A stretch of DNA of 64,000 bases from Streptomyces sp. LaPpAH-108 (GTDB lineage: Bacteria; Actinomycetota; Actinomycetes; Streptomycetales; Streptomycetaceae): the NCBI RefSeq assembly GCF_000373625.1, contig NZ_KB891993.1:620001-684000 (forward strand). The letters are read 5' to 3'. The stretch's first letter is position 1, and each line of letters starts with the position of its first letter. The notes below the pieces were generated by a model, which saw nothing but the letters and a program-made list of their open reading frames with translations, did not search any database and was not told where the DNA came from. The translations under genes and the position numbers were made by a program. Shown here piece after piece: positions 26,080 to 34,678 of this stretch.

Positions 26080-26850
26080 ATGTTCAAGGACCAGGAAGCA
26101 CCGGAAGAGCACCACGACACCCAGGCCCTGCTGGCCGTCCTCGACGCCGCTGACCGGTTGCCGAGCGCCGGCCTGCTGCGGGCCCGCTCCTACGAACTGC
26201 TGTCCCTCGTCCCGGCCTCGACCGTCGTGGACGTCGGCTGCGGTGCCGGGCGTGCCGTCGCCGAGCTGGCCGGACGCGGCGTCCACGCGGTGGGCGTGGA
26301 TCCCGATCCGCGGATGCTGGCCGCGGCCCGGGAACGGTGGCCGGCGGGCGAGTTCCGGGAGGCAGGGGCGGAGGAACTGCCGTTCGCCGACGGGAGCGTG
26401 CGCGGCTACCGCGCCGAAAGAGTCTTCCACGTCCTCCAGGAGCCGGGGCGGGCGGTGACGGAGGCACGGCGTGTTCTCTGCCCGGGCGGCAGGATCGTCC
26501 TGGTGGGACAGGACTGGGACGCCATCATGGTCGACTCCGACGACGCGACGCTCACCCGCACGATCGTGCACGCCCGCGCCGACCTCCTCGGCACGCCACG
26601 CGCCGGCCGCCAGTACCGCGCCCTGCTCCTGGACGGCGGCTTCGACGACGTCACCGTGGAGGCGCACACCAGCGTGTTCACCGATCCCGCGATGCTGTCA
26701 CTGCTCACCAGGCTCGCCGAGGCGGCCTGCGCGAACGGCGCCGTCGACCGTGACCGGACCGATGAGTGGCTCGCCGAACAGCGCCGACGCGCCGAGACCG
26801 GCCGCTTCCTGATCGCCATTCCGTTCTTCGTGGCCGCCGCCTCTGCCTAG
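26080..26850 (+). CDS. Class I SAM-dependent methyltransferase
   Basis: The 256-residue protein has the SAM-binding motif I VVDVGCGAGRAVAELAG, motif II GVDPDPRMLAAARERW and the later LPFADGSVRGYRAERVFHVL and PGGRIVLVGQDWD. This places it in the Methyltransf_11/25 group, which methylates small molecules. ATG 26080 lies close to the expected transcription start of the MerR-type promoter and lacks a ribosome site, so the mRNA may be leaderless. The substrate is unknown; with a MerR partner a role in toxin or drug response is possible. Confidence 0.85.
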   Translation: MFKDQEAPEEHHDTQALLAVLDAADRLPSAGLLRARSYELLSLVPASTVVDVGCGAGRAVAELAGRGVHAVGVDPDPRMLAAARERWPAGEFREAGAEELPFADGSVRGYRAERVFHVLQEPGRAVTEARRVLCPGGRIVLVGQDWDAIMVDSDDATLTRTIVHARADLLGTPRAGRQYRALLLDGGFDDVTVEAHTSVFTDPAMLSLLTRLAEAACANGAVDRDRTDEWLAEQRRRAETGRFLIAIPFFVAAASA

Positions 26851-26915
26851 AGGGCAGCTGGAGGCATGCGTCGGCGGGCAGGTCGGCGTGGGTGCCCGCG
26901 GCCCGCTCCTCCGCG

Positions 26916-27875
26916 CTACTCGTTCACCAGGAGGATCTTGCCGATGTGGCCGCCCTCCTCCATGAGCCGGTGGGCCTCGGCGGCCTGGGACATGGGGAGG
27001 CGTCGGTCGATGACGAGCTGGACGGTGCCGCTCTCGATCATCGGCCAGACCGCGTCGCGGACCTGGGCGACGATCGCGGCCTTCTGCTCCCTGGACCGTG
27101 TGCGCAGGGTGGTGCCGTGCACGGAGGCGCGCTTGAAGACCAGCTCCGCGAGGTTGAGGTTGGCCTCCAGACCGTCCTGGAGGCCGATGACGACCAGGCG
27201 TCCGTCGGGGGCGAGGGCGCGTACGTTGCGTTCGAGGTAGCTGCCGCCGACGACGTCCAGGATGACGTCGTAGGGGCCGTGCTCGACGAAGTCCTCCGTG
27301 CGGTAGTCGATCGTGACGTCCGCGCCCAGCTCCCGGGCGCGCGCAGCCTTTTCAGGACCGCCGACCGTGGTGACGACCCGGGCACCGAGCGCCTTGGCGA
27401 TCTGGATCGCCATGGTGCCGACGCCTCCGGCACCGCCGTGGACGAGGAAGGTCTCGCCCTTCTTCAGTCCGGCGGTCATGACGATGTTGGACCACACGGT
27501 CGCGACGGCCTCGGGCAGGCCCGCCGCGTCGACCAGGCCGATCCCCTCGGGCACGGGGAGCAGCTGCCCCTGCGGTACGGCGACCTTCTGCGCGTAGCCG
27601 CCGCCGGTGAGCAGCGCGCAGACCTCGTCGCCGACCTGCCAGCCGGTCACGCCCTCGCCGAGGGCGCTGATCCGGCCCGAGACCTCGAGGCCCGGGTAGG
27701 GCGAGGTGCCCGGCGGGACGGGGTAGAGGCCCCAGCGCTGCATCACGTCGGCGCGGTTCAGGGCGCTGGCGACGACATCGACGACGACCTCTCCGGCGCC
27801 GGGCGCCGGGTCCGCCACGTCGGTCCACTCCAGCACCTCGGGGCCGCCGGGCTCCTTGATCGACACTGCCTTCAT
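26916..27875 (-). CDS. NAD(P)H:quinone oxidoreductase, zinc-free MDR family
   Basis: The 319-residue medium-chain dehydrogenase/reductase begins MKAVSIKEPGGPEVLEW (ATG 27875, GGAG upstream). It contains ASALNRADVMQRWG, the nucleotide loop VHGGAGGVGTMAIQIAKALG and a C-terminal RLPMSQAAEAHRLMEEG GHIGKILL stretch. It lacks the cysteine and histidine zinc ligands, as in quinone reductases and enoyl reductases of the PIG3 type. A long inverted repeat similar to two others nearby lies just upstream, putting it in the same TetR regulon. Confidence 0.9.
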   Translation of the reverse strand: MKAVSIKEPGGPEVLEWTDVADPAPGAGEVVVDVVASALNRADVMQRWGLYPVPPGTSPYPGLEVSGRISALGEGVTGWQVGDEVCALLTGGGYAQKVAVPQGQLLPVPEGIGLVDAAGLPEAVATVWSNIVMTAGLKKGETFLVHGGAGGVGTMAIQIAKALGARVVTTVGGPEKAARARELGADVTIDYRTEDFVEHGPYDVILDVVGGSYLERNVRALAPDGRLVVIGLQDGLEANLNLAELVFKRASVHGTTLRTRSREQKAAIVAQVRDAVWPMIESGTVQLVIDRRLPMSQAAEAHRLMEEGGHIGKILLVNE

Positions 27876-27938
27876 GATGCTCCGTCCCTGGGGGTGAGGG
27901 CTCCCGTGCGTGCGTCGGCGCGCATCCGGAAGCTCGAT

Positions 27939-27982
27939 GTTTACAGCACACACATTAGGCCGCGAGTGTGTGCACTGTCAAC
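27939..27982. promoter_or_regulatory. TetR operator A (before the quinone oxidoreductase)
   Basis: GTTTACAGCACACACATT (27939-27956) faces an inverted copy at 27964-27982 whose reverse complement reads GTTGACAGTGCACACACTC. The half-site matches those of operators B and C. It lies between the oxidoreductase start and the end of the TetR gene. Confidence 0.6.
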
Positions 27983-28012
27983 ATGGGGTGGCTTCCACGC
28001 CCTCCGCCACCC

Positions 28013-28606
28013 CTAGCGCGCCAGGGCGGCCGACGCGGCGAACAGCGCCCGTACGGCCCCGCGGACCTGCGCGTCCACCACTTCGGAGGTCGAGGAGTCG
28101 AGCTTGCCGTCCAGGCACAGAAAGGCCAGGCCGTGGACGAGGGCCCACACCGTGGTCGCGAGCGCTTCCGGGTCGGCGGCGCCCGGGAAGGCGCCGCGCA
28201 CGATGTCGTGGACGTACTCCGAGATGGCGGCGGTCGCCGCGACCCGCTCCTCGCTGGTCGGGTCGCACGGCTCCGCGAACATCACCCGGAACATCGCGGG
28301 CCGGTCGAGCGCGAAACGCACGTACGCGACGGCGACGGCGGCCAGTTCGTCCGGAGTCGTGGGCGCGGAATGCGCGGCGGCCAGCGATCCGGCGAGTTCG
28401 CGGTACCCCTCGGCGGCGACGGCCGAGACCAGCGCGTCACGGTCCGCGTAGTGGCGGTAGGGAGCCGTCGCCGACACGCCCGCCCGGCGCGCCACGGCAC
28501 GCAGCGACAGCCCGGCGCTGCCGTCCTCCTCCAGCAGCCCCAGCGCGGCGCGCAGGCAGGCGGCGCGCAGATCGCCGTGATGGTACGAGCCGGTCGCTTG
28601 CGGCAT
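28013..28606 (-). CDS. TetR-family regulator with WHG domain
   Basis: This 197-residue repressor has the HTH at residues about 10-55 (LRAVARRAGVSATAPYRHYA) and a C-terminal domain of the WHG type (ALVHGLAFLCLDGKLD). It lies divergent to the Old Yellow Enzyme gene, with operator B in the 96 bases between them. Its inferred targets are the genes behind operators A, B and C. The ligand is unknown; related regulators respond to hydrophobic or CoA-linked compounds. Confidence 0.88.
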   Translation of the reverse strand: MPQATGSYHHGDLRAACLRAALGLLEEDGSAGLSLRAVARRAGVSATAPYRHYADRDALVSAVAAEGYRELAGSLAAAHSAPTTPDELAAVAVAYVRFALDRPAMFRVMFAEPCDPTSEERVAATAAISEYVHDIVRGAFPGAADPEALATTVWALVHGLAFLCLDGKLDSSTSEVVDAQVRGAVRALFAASAALAR

Positions 28607-28623
28607 AGGTCACACTCCTTGAA

Positions 28624-28667
28624 GTTTACGGCGCTTACATTCCTGACCTAATGTGAACGCTGCACAC
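28624..28667. promoter_or_regulatory. TetR operator B (TetR / flavin oxidoreductase divergent region)
   Basis: GTTTACGGCGCTTACATT at 28624-28641 faces AATGTGAACGCTGCACAC at 28650-28667, whose complement is the same motif with changes. A further half-site, ATTGTAAGC, follows at about 28668-28676. The site covers the region just before the flavin oxidoreductase gene. Confidence 0.6.
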
Positions 28668-28702
28668 ATTGTAAGCGATGAAGATCGAGAGGGGAAAGCA
28701 GG

Positions 28703-29947
28703 ATGACCAGCGAACTGTTCGCGCAGTTGTCCCTGCGCTCCGGCCAGGTACTGCGCAACCGGATCGCCAAGGCGGCCATGGAGGAGAACATGGCGGCCGA
28801 CGGCCAGCTACCGGGCCACGAGCTGTTCGGGCTGTACCGGCGCTGGGCCGAGGGCGGTGCCGGACTGCTCATCACCGGCAACGTCATGGTCCACGCCGAG
28901 GCACTGACCGGGCCCGCCGGTGTCGTGCTCGACGAGGCCGCGCCGCTGGAGCCGTTCACCGAGTGGGCGAAGGCCGGCAAGGCGGGAGGCGGGAAGATCT
29001 GGATGCAGATCAACCACCCCGGGCGCCAGATCGCCTCCGACATGCCCGGCGTCGTCTGGGGCCCGTCCGCCGTCGGCGTCGACCTCGGCAAGCACAGCAG
29101 CCGCTTCGGCCGCCCGGTCGCCATGACCGCCACGCAGATCGGCGAGACCGTGACGCGGTACGCGGTGACCGCCCTGCGCGCGGAGGAGGCGGGCTTCGAC
29201 GGCGTCGAGATCCATGCCGCGCACGGCTATCTGCTCTCGCAGTTCCTGTCGCCCCTGGTCAACAAGCGCACCGACCAGTGGGGCGGCTCGCTGGAGAACC
29301 GGGCCCGGATGCTGCTGGACATCGTCCGCGCCGTACGGGCCGCCGTCTCGCCCTCCTTCGCGGTCGCGGTCAAGCTGAACTCCGCGGACTTCCAGCGCGG
29401 TGGCTTCGACGCGGACGACGCGCGTGAGGTGATCGAGATGCTCGCCCCGCTCGGTGTCGACCTGGTCGAGCTGTCCGGCGGCAGCTACGAGTCCCCGGCG
29501 ATGTCCGGGCGCCCGGCCGACGCGCGCACCCAGGCCCGTGAGGCGTACTTCCTCGACCTGGCCAAGGACCTAGTCAGGACGAGCCCACTGCCGCTGATGC
29601 TGACCGGTGGCATCACCCGGCGCGAGACCGCGGACCGGGTTCTCGCCAGCGGAGTCGCCGTCATCGGCATGGGCACCGCGCTCGCCGTCACACCCGACCT
29701 GCCGAGGCGCTGGCGCACCGGCCGCGAGGCCGAGCGGCAGCTCCGCCCGGTGACCTGGTCCGACAAGGCGCTCGCCTCGGCGGCGGGCATGGCCCAGGTC
29801 CGCCACCAGATGCGCCGGATCGCCCGGGGCAGCCGCCCCACGCCCGGCACGCACCCGGCGGTCGCCCTCATCGCGGAGCGGCGCAAGCAGCGGCGGGCGC
29901 TGCGCCGCTACCGCGCGTGGCTGGGCGCGACGAGGGACGCCGCGTAG
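28703..29947 (+). CDS. Old Yellow Enzyme-family NADH:flavin oxidoreductase
   Basis: The 414-residue FMN TIM-barrel enzyme reduces activated C=C bonds or related substrates. Motifs: LRNRIAKAAMEENMA at the start, the His in QINHPGRQ, EIHAAHGYLLSQFLSPLVNK RTDQWGGS and the phosphate-binding LMLTGGITRRETAD. It has only the OYE barrel plus a basic C-terminal tail, without the FeS and FAD domains of 2,4-dienoyl-CoA reductases. AGGATG-type ribosome site and operator B lie upstream. A double-stem terminator follows. Confidence 0.9.
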   Translation: MTSELFAQLSLRSGQVLRNRIAKAAMEENMAADGQLPGHELFGLYRRWAEGGAGLLITGNVMVHAEALTGPAGVVLDEAAPLEPFTEWAKAGKAGGGKIWMQINHPGRQIASDMPGVVWGPSAVGVDLGKHSSRFGRPVAMTATQIGETVTRYAVTALRAEEAGFDGVEIHAAHGYLLSQFLSPLVNKRTDQWGGSLENRARMLLDIVRAVRAAVSPSFAVAVKLNSADFQRGGFDADDAREVIEMLAPLGVDLVELSGGSYESPAMSGRPADARTQAREAYFLDLAKDLVRTSPLPLMLTGGITRRETADRVLASGVAVIGMGTALAVTPDLPRRWRTGREAERQLRPVTWSDKALASAAGMAQVRHQMRRIARGSRPTPGTHPAVALIAERRKQRRALRRYRAWLGATRDAA

Positions 29948-29960
29948 TCCGCCGTCGGAG

Positions 29961-29994
29961 AGGCGCCCCAGGTACTCGGGTATCTGGGGCGCCT
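29961..29994 (+). terminator. Terminator of the flavin oxidoreductase gene
   Basis: AGGCGCCCCAGGTAC and GTATCTGGGGCGCCT form a 15-bp stem (one G-T pair) over a TCGG loop, followed by a T-rich stretch. Confidence 0.8.
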
Positions 29995-30027
29995 CTTCGG
30001 TTTCCTTCGGTGCCACGCACGACGCGA

Positions 30028-30056
30028 GCGGCGCGGCTCTCTCGGAGCCGCGCCGC
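30028..30056 (-). terminator. Terminator of the aldehyde dehydrogenase gene
   Basis: GCGGCGCGGCTC (30028-30039) pairs with GAGCCGCGCCGC (30045-30056) over a 5-base loop, 15 bases after the convergent dehydrogenase stop. Confidence 0.7.
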
Positions 30057-30071
30057 CTGGTTTCCGGTGTC

Positions 30072-31670
30072 TCAGCGGGTGCCGATCGCCTTCAGCACCT
30101 TCAGTCCCGTCGTCAGCAGTGCCGCCCAGGTCTCGGGCGGGATGCTCTTCGGCGGGGTGAACCCCTGAACGCGCTGGTGGGCGATGTTCTGCGCCTCGGT
30201 GTACTTGAGGATGCCCTCGGCACCGTGGCGGCGACCGAGCCCGGAGTCGCCCATGCCGCCCATCGGCGCGTCGACGCTGCCCCACGCGGCGGCGAACGCC
30301 TCGTTGACGTTGACGGTGCCCGCGTGCAGCCGGGCGGCGACGGCACGCCCCCGCGAGGCACTGCGGGACCAGACGCTGGCATTGAGTCCGTACGGCGTGG
30401 CGTTGGCCCGCGCGACCGCCTCGTTGTCGTCGCGCACGGGGTAGATCGAGACGACGGGTCCGAACGTCTCGTGCTCGCACAGCGTCATGTCGGGGGTGAC
30501 GTCGGCGAGGATGGTCGGCTCGTAGAACAGCGGTCCGAGATCGGGGCGCGCCTTTCCGCCCGCGAGGACCCGCGCCCCCTTGGCCACGGCGTCGTCGACG
30601 TGGTCGGTGACGGTCTTCAACTGGGCGGCGGTGGTGAGGCTGCCGACATCGACGCTGAAGTCGTACGCGGCGCCCACCTTGAGGCTCCTGGCGCGCGCGA
30701 CGAACGCGGCGACGAACTGGTCGTGCACCGACTCCGCGACGTACAGACGCTCGATGGAGACGCAGAGCTGACCCGCCGAGGGGAAGCACGCGGCGACGGC
30801 GCCCTCGGCAGCCTTCTCGATGTCGGCGTCGTCCAGGACCAGCATGGCGTTCTTGCCGCCGAGTTCGAGCGAGGAGCCGATGAGCCGTTGCCCCGCGTCC
30901 CGGGCGATCTTGCGGCCGCTGGCGGTGGAGCCGGTGAACATCATGTAGTCGGCGCCCGCCATCAGCGCGCCGCCGATGGAGCTGCCCCGCCCGATCACCA
31001 TCTGCCAGACGCCGGAGGGCAGTCCGGCTTCCCGCATCAGTTCCAGCGACCACAGTGCGGTGAGCGCGGTCTGGGTGTCGGGCTTCTGGACGACCGCGTT
31101 GCCTGCCATCAGCGCCGCGATGGCGTCGCTTGCGGCCATGCTCAGCGGGTAGTTCCAGGGCGAGATGATCGACACGACGCCCTTGGGATGGCGCAGTTCG
31201 GTGGTGTGGGTGAGCAGCGGGAACGCGCCCCGGCGGCGCTTGGGCGCCAGGTACCGGGCGCCGTTGCGGGCGTAGTAGCGGGACACGAGGGCGATGTCCA
31301 CGACTTCGAGGAACGCGTCCCGCCGGGTCTTGCCGTTCTCGGCCTGCATGAGGTCCAGCGCCTCTTCCTGGCGGGCCAGGACGAGGTCGTGCAGGCGCAG
31401 CAGGATCTTCTTCCGCTCGCTCAACGGCGTGGCGGACCAGGTGCGTTGGGCGATCCGCGCCCGCGCGAAGGCGTCCTCGACGTCGGCGGGCGTGGAGACC
31501 GGGAGGTCCGCCAGGGGTACGCCGGTGTAGGGGGCGGTGGTGGTCACGCGCGCCGCGTCGGGCGAGGCGCTGACCAGGTTCGCCAGCCGCTCGATCCGCG
31601 CGGGCGTCAGGGACGCGGGCAGCGGGGAGGGGCGGGCGGCGGGCGGGGCGGTGACGTGATCGGTGGCCAT
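30072..31670 (-). CDS. Succinate-semialdehyde-type aldehyde dehydrogenase
   Basis: This 532-residue NAD(P)-dependent dehydrogenase has the N-terminal extension usual for actinobacterial succinic semialdehyde dehydrogenases. It contains KGVVSIISPWNYPLSMAASD, MMFTGSTASGRKIARDAG, SLELGGKNAMLVLDD with the base Glu, the catalytic Cys in CFPSAGQLCVSIERLYV and ETFGPVVSIYPV. It starts 15 bases after the acetoacetate-decarboxylase-like gene and so shares its operator C. The true aldehyde is unknown. Confidence 0.9.
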   Translation of the reverse strand: MATDHVTAPPAARPSPLPASLTPARIERLANLVSASPDAARVTTTAPYTGVPLADLPVSTPADVEDAFARARIAQRTWSATPLSERKKILLRLHDLVLARQEEALDLMQAENGKTRRDAFLEVVDIALVSRYYARNGARYLAPKRRRGAFPLLTHTTELRHPKGVVSIISPWNYPLSMAASDAIAALMAGNAVVQKPDTQTALTALWSLELMREAGLPSGVWQMVIGRGSSIGGALMAGADYMMFTGSTASGRKIARDAGQRLIGSSLELGGKNAMLVLDDADIEKAAEGAVAACFPSAGQLCVSIERLYVAESVHDQFVAAFVARARSLKVGAAYDFSVDVGSLTTAAQLKTVTDHVDDAVAKGARVLAGGKARPDLGPLFYEPTILADVTPDMTLCEHETFGPVVSIYPVRDDNEAVARANATPYGLNASVWSRSASRGRAVAARLHAGTVNVNEAFAAAWGSVDAPMGGMGDSGLGRRHGAEGILKYTEAQNIAHQRVQGFTPPKSIPPETWAALLTTGLKVLKAIGTR

Positions 31671-31685
31671 GTCGGAACTCCTCGC

Positions 31686-32636
31686 TTACCGGCTGCGGAC
31701 CGAGGTCGGGACCGGCATGTGCAGGGCGAGCTGCCCCTCGGTCACGACGTCGAACTGGATGGTCCGGATCGGCTTGAGGGAGCGCAGGTCGTCGGCCATG
31801 CGGCCCTCCCCCACCTCGAGTTCGACATCACGCGGGACGAGCGAGGTGCCGGAGGCCAGCACGTTGGTCTGGCTCAGCGTGGAGTGCCACGCGTCGCCGA
31901 TCGTCGTGTACGAGGTGAAGGTCGAGACCCGCTTGCCGCTCGGGTAGAGGGTCTGGGCCGGGGTGAGCGCCGAGAGCGCGAGGTCCGTGCCGCCGGAGTC
32001 GTTGGCCACGCGCGCGGTGGTGCGCCGTGCGTCGATGTCGACGTCGAGATCGGTCACCCACTTGGGGAAGCCGTAGCCGTCGTGGCCGCGCACCTGGGCG
32101 ATCTCCGAGCTGACCGGCAGGGAGAGCACATAGGCGTCGAGGTGCTCGTTCTTGAGGGCGGCGACGAGGTCGACGAAGCCGAGCTTGCCGTGCCGGGCGG
32201 GCTTCACGGCGATGCCGACGGTGGCCTCGGTGTAGAAGTCGATGTCGCACACGTCGTACCGGAAGAACATCGCGGAGACCAGGCCGAGCCCGGGCGCGAC
32301 CTCCAGCGGGGCCAGCTCGCGGGGCAGCCGGGAGCGGATGGCGCGGGTGGGCGCGAGCATCGTGAGCCGGGCGGTGGAGATGCGGTAGTAGAAGTTCGGG
32401 GTCAGCGTGGGGCCGATCGGGGAGTCGACCTTGGTCTTCGGCAGCTTGCGGAAGAACTCCACGCCGCTGACGCGGGGGTCACGGGCGATCTCGTCGAGGT
32501 CGGTCTCCATCCGGTAGCGGTCGTAGAGACCGCCCTTGGGGACCGAGACCGTACGGCCGCCGAGGTCGACCTTGACGGTGCCCTGCGGGGATTCCGGCCG
32601 GGGGTTCTGCTGCGATTCCTGCGGGGACGAGGACAT
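31686..32636 (-). CDS. Acetoacetate decarboxylase family protein
   Basis: The product (316 residues from ATG 32636, AGGAG upstream) belongs to the acetoacetate decarboxylase fold. The Schiff-base lysine region is visible as HDGYGFPKWVTDLDVD. Flanking stretches are FFRYDVCDIDFYTEATVGIAV and LDAYVLSLPVSSEIAQ. Many proteins of this fold act on other beta-keto acids or are lyases or hydratases, so the substrate is open. The partner dehydrogenase gene follows by 15 bases, and operator C precedes it. Confidence 0.85.
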   Translation of the reverse strand: MSSSPQESQQNPRPESPQGTVKVDLGGRTVSVPKGGLYDRYRMETDLDEIARDPRVSGVEFFRKLPKTKVDSPIGPTLTPNFYYRISTARLTMLAPTRAIRSRLPRELAPLEVAPGLGLVSAMFFRYDVCDIDFYTEATVGIAVKPARHGKLGFVDLVAALKNEHLDAYVLSLPVSSEIAQVRGHDGYGFPKWVTDLDVDIDARRTTARVANDSGGTDLALSALTPAQTLYPSGKRVSTFTSYTTIGDAWHSTLSQTNVLASGTSLVPRDVELEVGEGRMADDLRSLKPIRTIQFDVVTEGQLALHMPVPTSVRSR

Positions 32637-32657
32637 GACGCGGCTCCTGAGTCGCAT

Positions 32658-32705
32658 GTTGACGGTGATTACATCAGCGTAGCCATCAATGTAAGCACCG
32701 TCAAC
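32658..32705. promoter_or_regulatory. TetR operator C (17-bp arms, one mismatch)
   Basis: GTTGACGGTGATTACAT (32658-32674) and ATGTAAGCACCGTCAAC (32689-32705) are inverted copies with 16 of 17 matches over a 14-base spacer. It is the cleanest of three related sites and lies just before the decarboxylase-like gene. Confidence 0.7.
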
Positions 32706-32727
32706 ACGTGAGGTCGTGCGCGCCGTC

Positions 32728-33702
32728 TCAGTCCTCGTGCAGGGCGTTCCCCAGGAAGTCGATGGCGATCTTGCGGGCGATGGTGGCCGCCTTGGTGTCG
32801 CGCAGGCTGTCCAGGAGCAGGAAGTCGTGGACCATGCCCGCGACCCGGACCGAGGTGACGTCGTTGCCCGCCTCGCGGAGCTTGTTGGCGTACTTCTCGC
32901 CCTCGTCGCGCAGCACGTCCGCCTCGTCGGTGATGACGAGGGTGGGCGGCAGCCCCTGGAGTTCTTCGAGCGACGCCCGGAGCGGCGACGCGTACACCTC
33001 GGCGCGCTGGGCCGGGTCCGTGGTGTAGGCGTCCCAGAACCACTTCATGGCGTCGCGGGTGAGGTAGTACCCCTCGGCGAACTGGTGGTACGACGGCGTG
33101 TCGAAGTCGGCGTCGGTCACCGGGTACAGCAGGCACTGGGCCTTGAGGTCGATCCCGCCGCGGTCCTTGTTCATCAGCGTGAACACCGCCGACATGTCAC
33201 CGCCGACCGACTCGCCGGTGACGGCGATGCGCGAGGTGTCCAGGCCGTGCTCGGCGCCGTGCTTCAGGACCCACTGGCCCACGGCGTAGTTCTGCTCCAC
33301 CTGGGTGGGGTACTTCGCCTCGGGCGCGCGGTCGTAGACCGGGAAGACGCCCGCCGCGCCCGCGCCGACGGTGAGTTCGCGGAAGAGACGGTCGTGGGTC
33401 TTGTCGTCGCCGAAGACCCAGCCGGCGCCGTGGATGTAGAACAGCACGGGCAGCGGGCCCGTCACGCCCTTGGGCCTGATGATGCGGGTGCGGACGGTCC
33501 CCCACTCACCGGCGTCGACGTCGACCCACTCCTCGTCGACCTCGGGGCGCGGCACGCTCAGGTCGCTCTGCAGGTCCGCGAGGATGGCCCGGCCCTGTTC
33601 CGGCGGGACCTCGTAGATGCGGGGGTGCGGGTCGGTCGCCTCGGCCAGTTCCCGCGCGGCGGGTTCCAGGTACGGGGTGACGGGCGGCGGGATGTCGGTC
33701 AT
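32728..33702 (-). CDS. Alpha/beta hydrolase, hormone-sensitive-lipase family
   Basis: The 324-residue esterase has the oxyanion segment YIHGAGWVFGD (HGAG in place of HGGG), the nucleophile elbow VTGESVGGDM and an acid-His end TDEADVLRDEG and VAGMVHDFLLLD. AAGGAG precedes ATG 33702. It is upstream of and in line with the decarboxylase-dehydrogenase pair, but operator C lies between, so it may be read from its own promoter near the palindrome at 33801. It could release the substrate of the neighbouring enzymes from an ester; that is inference. Confidence 0.88.
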   Translation of the reverse strand: MTDIPPPVTPYLEPAARELAEATDPHPRIYEVPPEQGRAILADLQSDLSVPRPEVDEEWVDVDAGEWGTVRTRIIRPKGVTGPLPVLFYIHGAGWVFGDDKTHDRLFRELTVGAGAAGVFPVYDRAPEAKYPTQVEQNYAVGQWVLKHGAEHGLDTSRIAVTGESVGGDMSAVFTLMNKDRGGIDLKAQCLLYPVTDADFDTPSYHQFAEGYYLTRDAMKWFWDAYTTDPAQRAEVYASPLRASLEELQGLPPTLVITDEADVLRDEGEKYANKLREAGNDVTSVRVAGMVHDFLLLDSLRDTKAATIARKIAIDFLGNALHED

Positions 33703-33800
33703 GGCCACTCCTTGGGATCGGCACACGAATGTCGCGTCGGACTCGCGTCACGCGGCCGCTCCGGCCGCTGCCGGTGACGACTGCCCCGAGCCGGAGATCA

Positions 33801-33814
33801 CCCACACGTGTGGG
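33801..33814. promoter_or_regulatory. 14-bp perfect palindrome upstream of the esterase gene
   Basis: CCCACACGTGTGGG lies in the 180 bases between the esterase start and the end of the next TetR gene, about 100 bases before the esterase. Outer GATC words flank it on both sides. It is a likely operator of unknown regulator. Confidence 0.45.
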
Positions 33815-33886
33815 GCACAGATCCCCGTGTCCATGTTTGGCGCCTGCGCGGTGGGGCGCAACCGGCCGCCGCGAGCCCCGCCCGGC

Positions 33887-34504
33887 TCAGGCGCCGGAGG
33901 GCTCCTGCGGGATGCGCACGAACGCGAACACCTCGCCGACGAGGGCCGCCAGGGACCGGTCCTCGATGTCGTCGGCCCAGCGTTCGAGGGCGACGTCGAA
34001 GCAGGCCAGGGCGGCGGTGACCATGGTCCGCGCCTTCAGCTCGGCGGCGGGACCGTCCTCGCACATCCGGGCGGTGATCTCGGGTACGAGGGCTCCGGTC
34101 CAGGCCAGGTGCTTCTCCAGGTACCGGGCGCGCAGGGCGGGAGTGTGGCAGATGACGCGGGTCGCCCGCTTCCAGCGCCCCGCCTCGCTGTCCATCTGCC
34201 CGGCCGCGACGACGAAGGTGTCCCGCAGGGCGTCCCAGCCCGGCTGCCCGTCGAGATGGCGGCACAGCTCCTCCCGTACGTCCTCGGCACTGGGGATGCG
34301 GTCGCCGAAGACGACGTCCTCCTTGTTGCCGAAGTAGCGGAAGAAGCTGCGCTGGGAGATGCCCGCCGCGCGCGCGATGTCGGCGACGGTCACCTGCTCG
34401 AACCCGGAGGCGTCGAACAGTTCGAGGGCCGTGTCGGCCAGCGCCTCCGTGACGAGCCGACGGGTTCTCAGGCGCAGTCCGGGCGTGGTCGTGGTCTCCC
34501 TCAT
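33887..34504 (-). CDS. TetR-family regulator
   Basis: The 205-residue regulator has the HTH TVADIARAAGISQRSFFRYF and a C-terminal domain of the type found in MftR-like proteins (LEKHLAWTGALVPEITARM). It diverges from the DJ-1-like gene at 34679, with a small palindrome between them. It probably represses itself and the divergent pair. Confidence 0.88.
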   Translation of the reverse strand: MRETTTTPGLRLRTRRLVTEALADTALELFDASGFEQVTVADIARAAGISQRSFFRYFGNKEDVVFGDRIPSAEDVREELCRHLDGQPGWDALRDTFVVAAGQMDSEAGRWKRATRVICHTPALRARYLEKHLAWTGALVPEITARMCEDGPAAELKARTMVTAALACFDVALERWADDIEDRSLAALVGEVFAFVRIPQEPSGA

Positions 34505-34528
34505 ACCGAGAGGTTATCAGTGCCGAAC

Positions 34529-34545
34529 TTGGCATACTGTGCCAG
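34529..34545. promoter_or_regulatory. Operator candidate between TetR and DJ-1-like genes
   Basis: TTGGCA (34529-34534) and TGCCAG (34540-34545) form an imperfect inverted repeat 25 bases from the TetR start. Downstream, 34610-34660 holds short direct repeats (ACCGGTCGC, ACAGGTCGC). Confidence 0.4.
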
Positions 34546-34678
34546 AAGTGGCGTACGGTGTTATAGACGGGGTGTCCGTCGCCCGGGGAACCCGTCGTAC
34601 CGGCGACCGTCACCGGTCGCACCGGTCGCAGAGGCCGCACAGGTCGCACAGGTCGTCACCACAGAGGGAGCAACAGCC

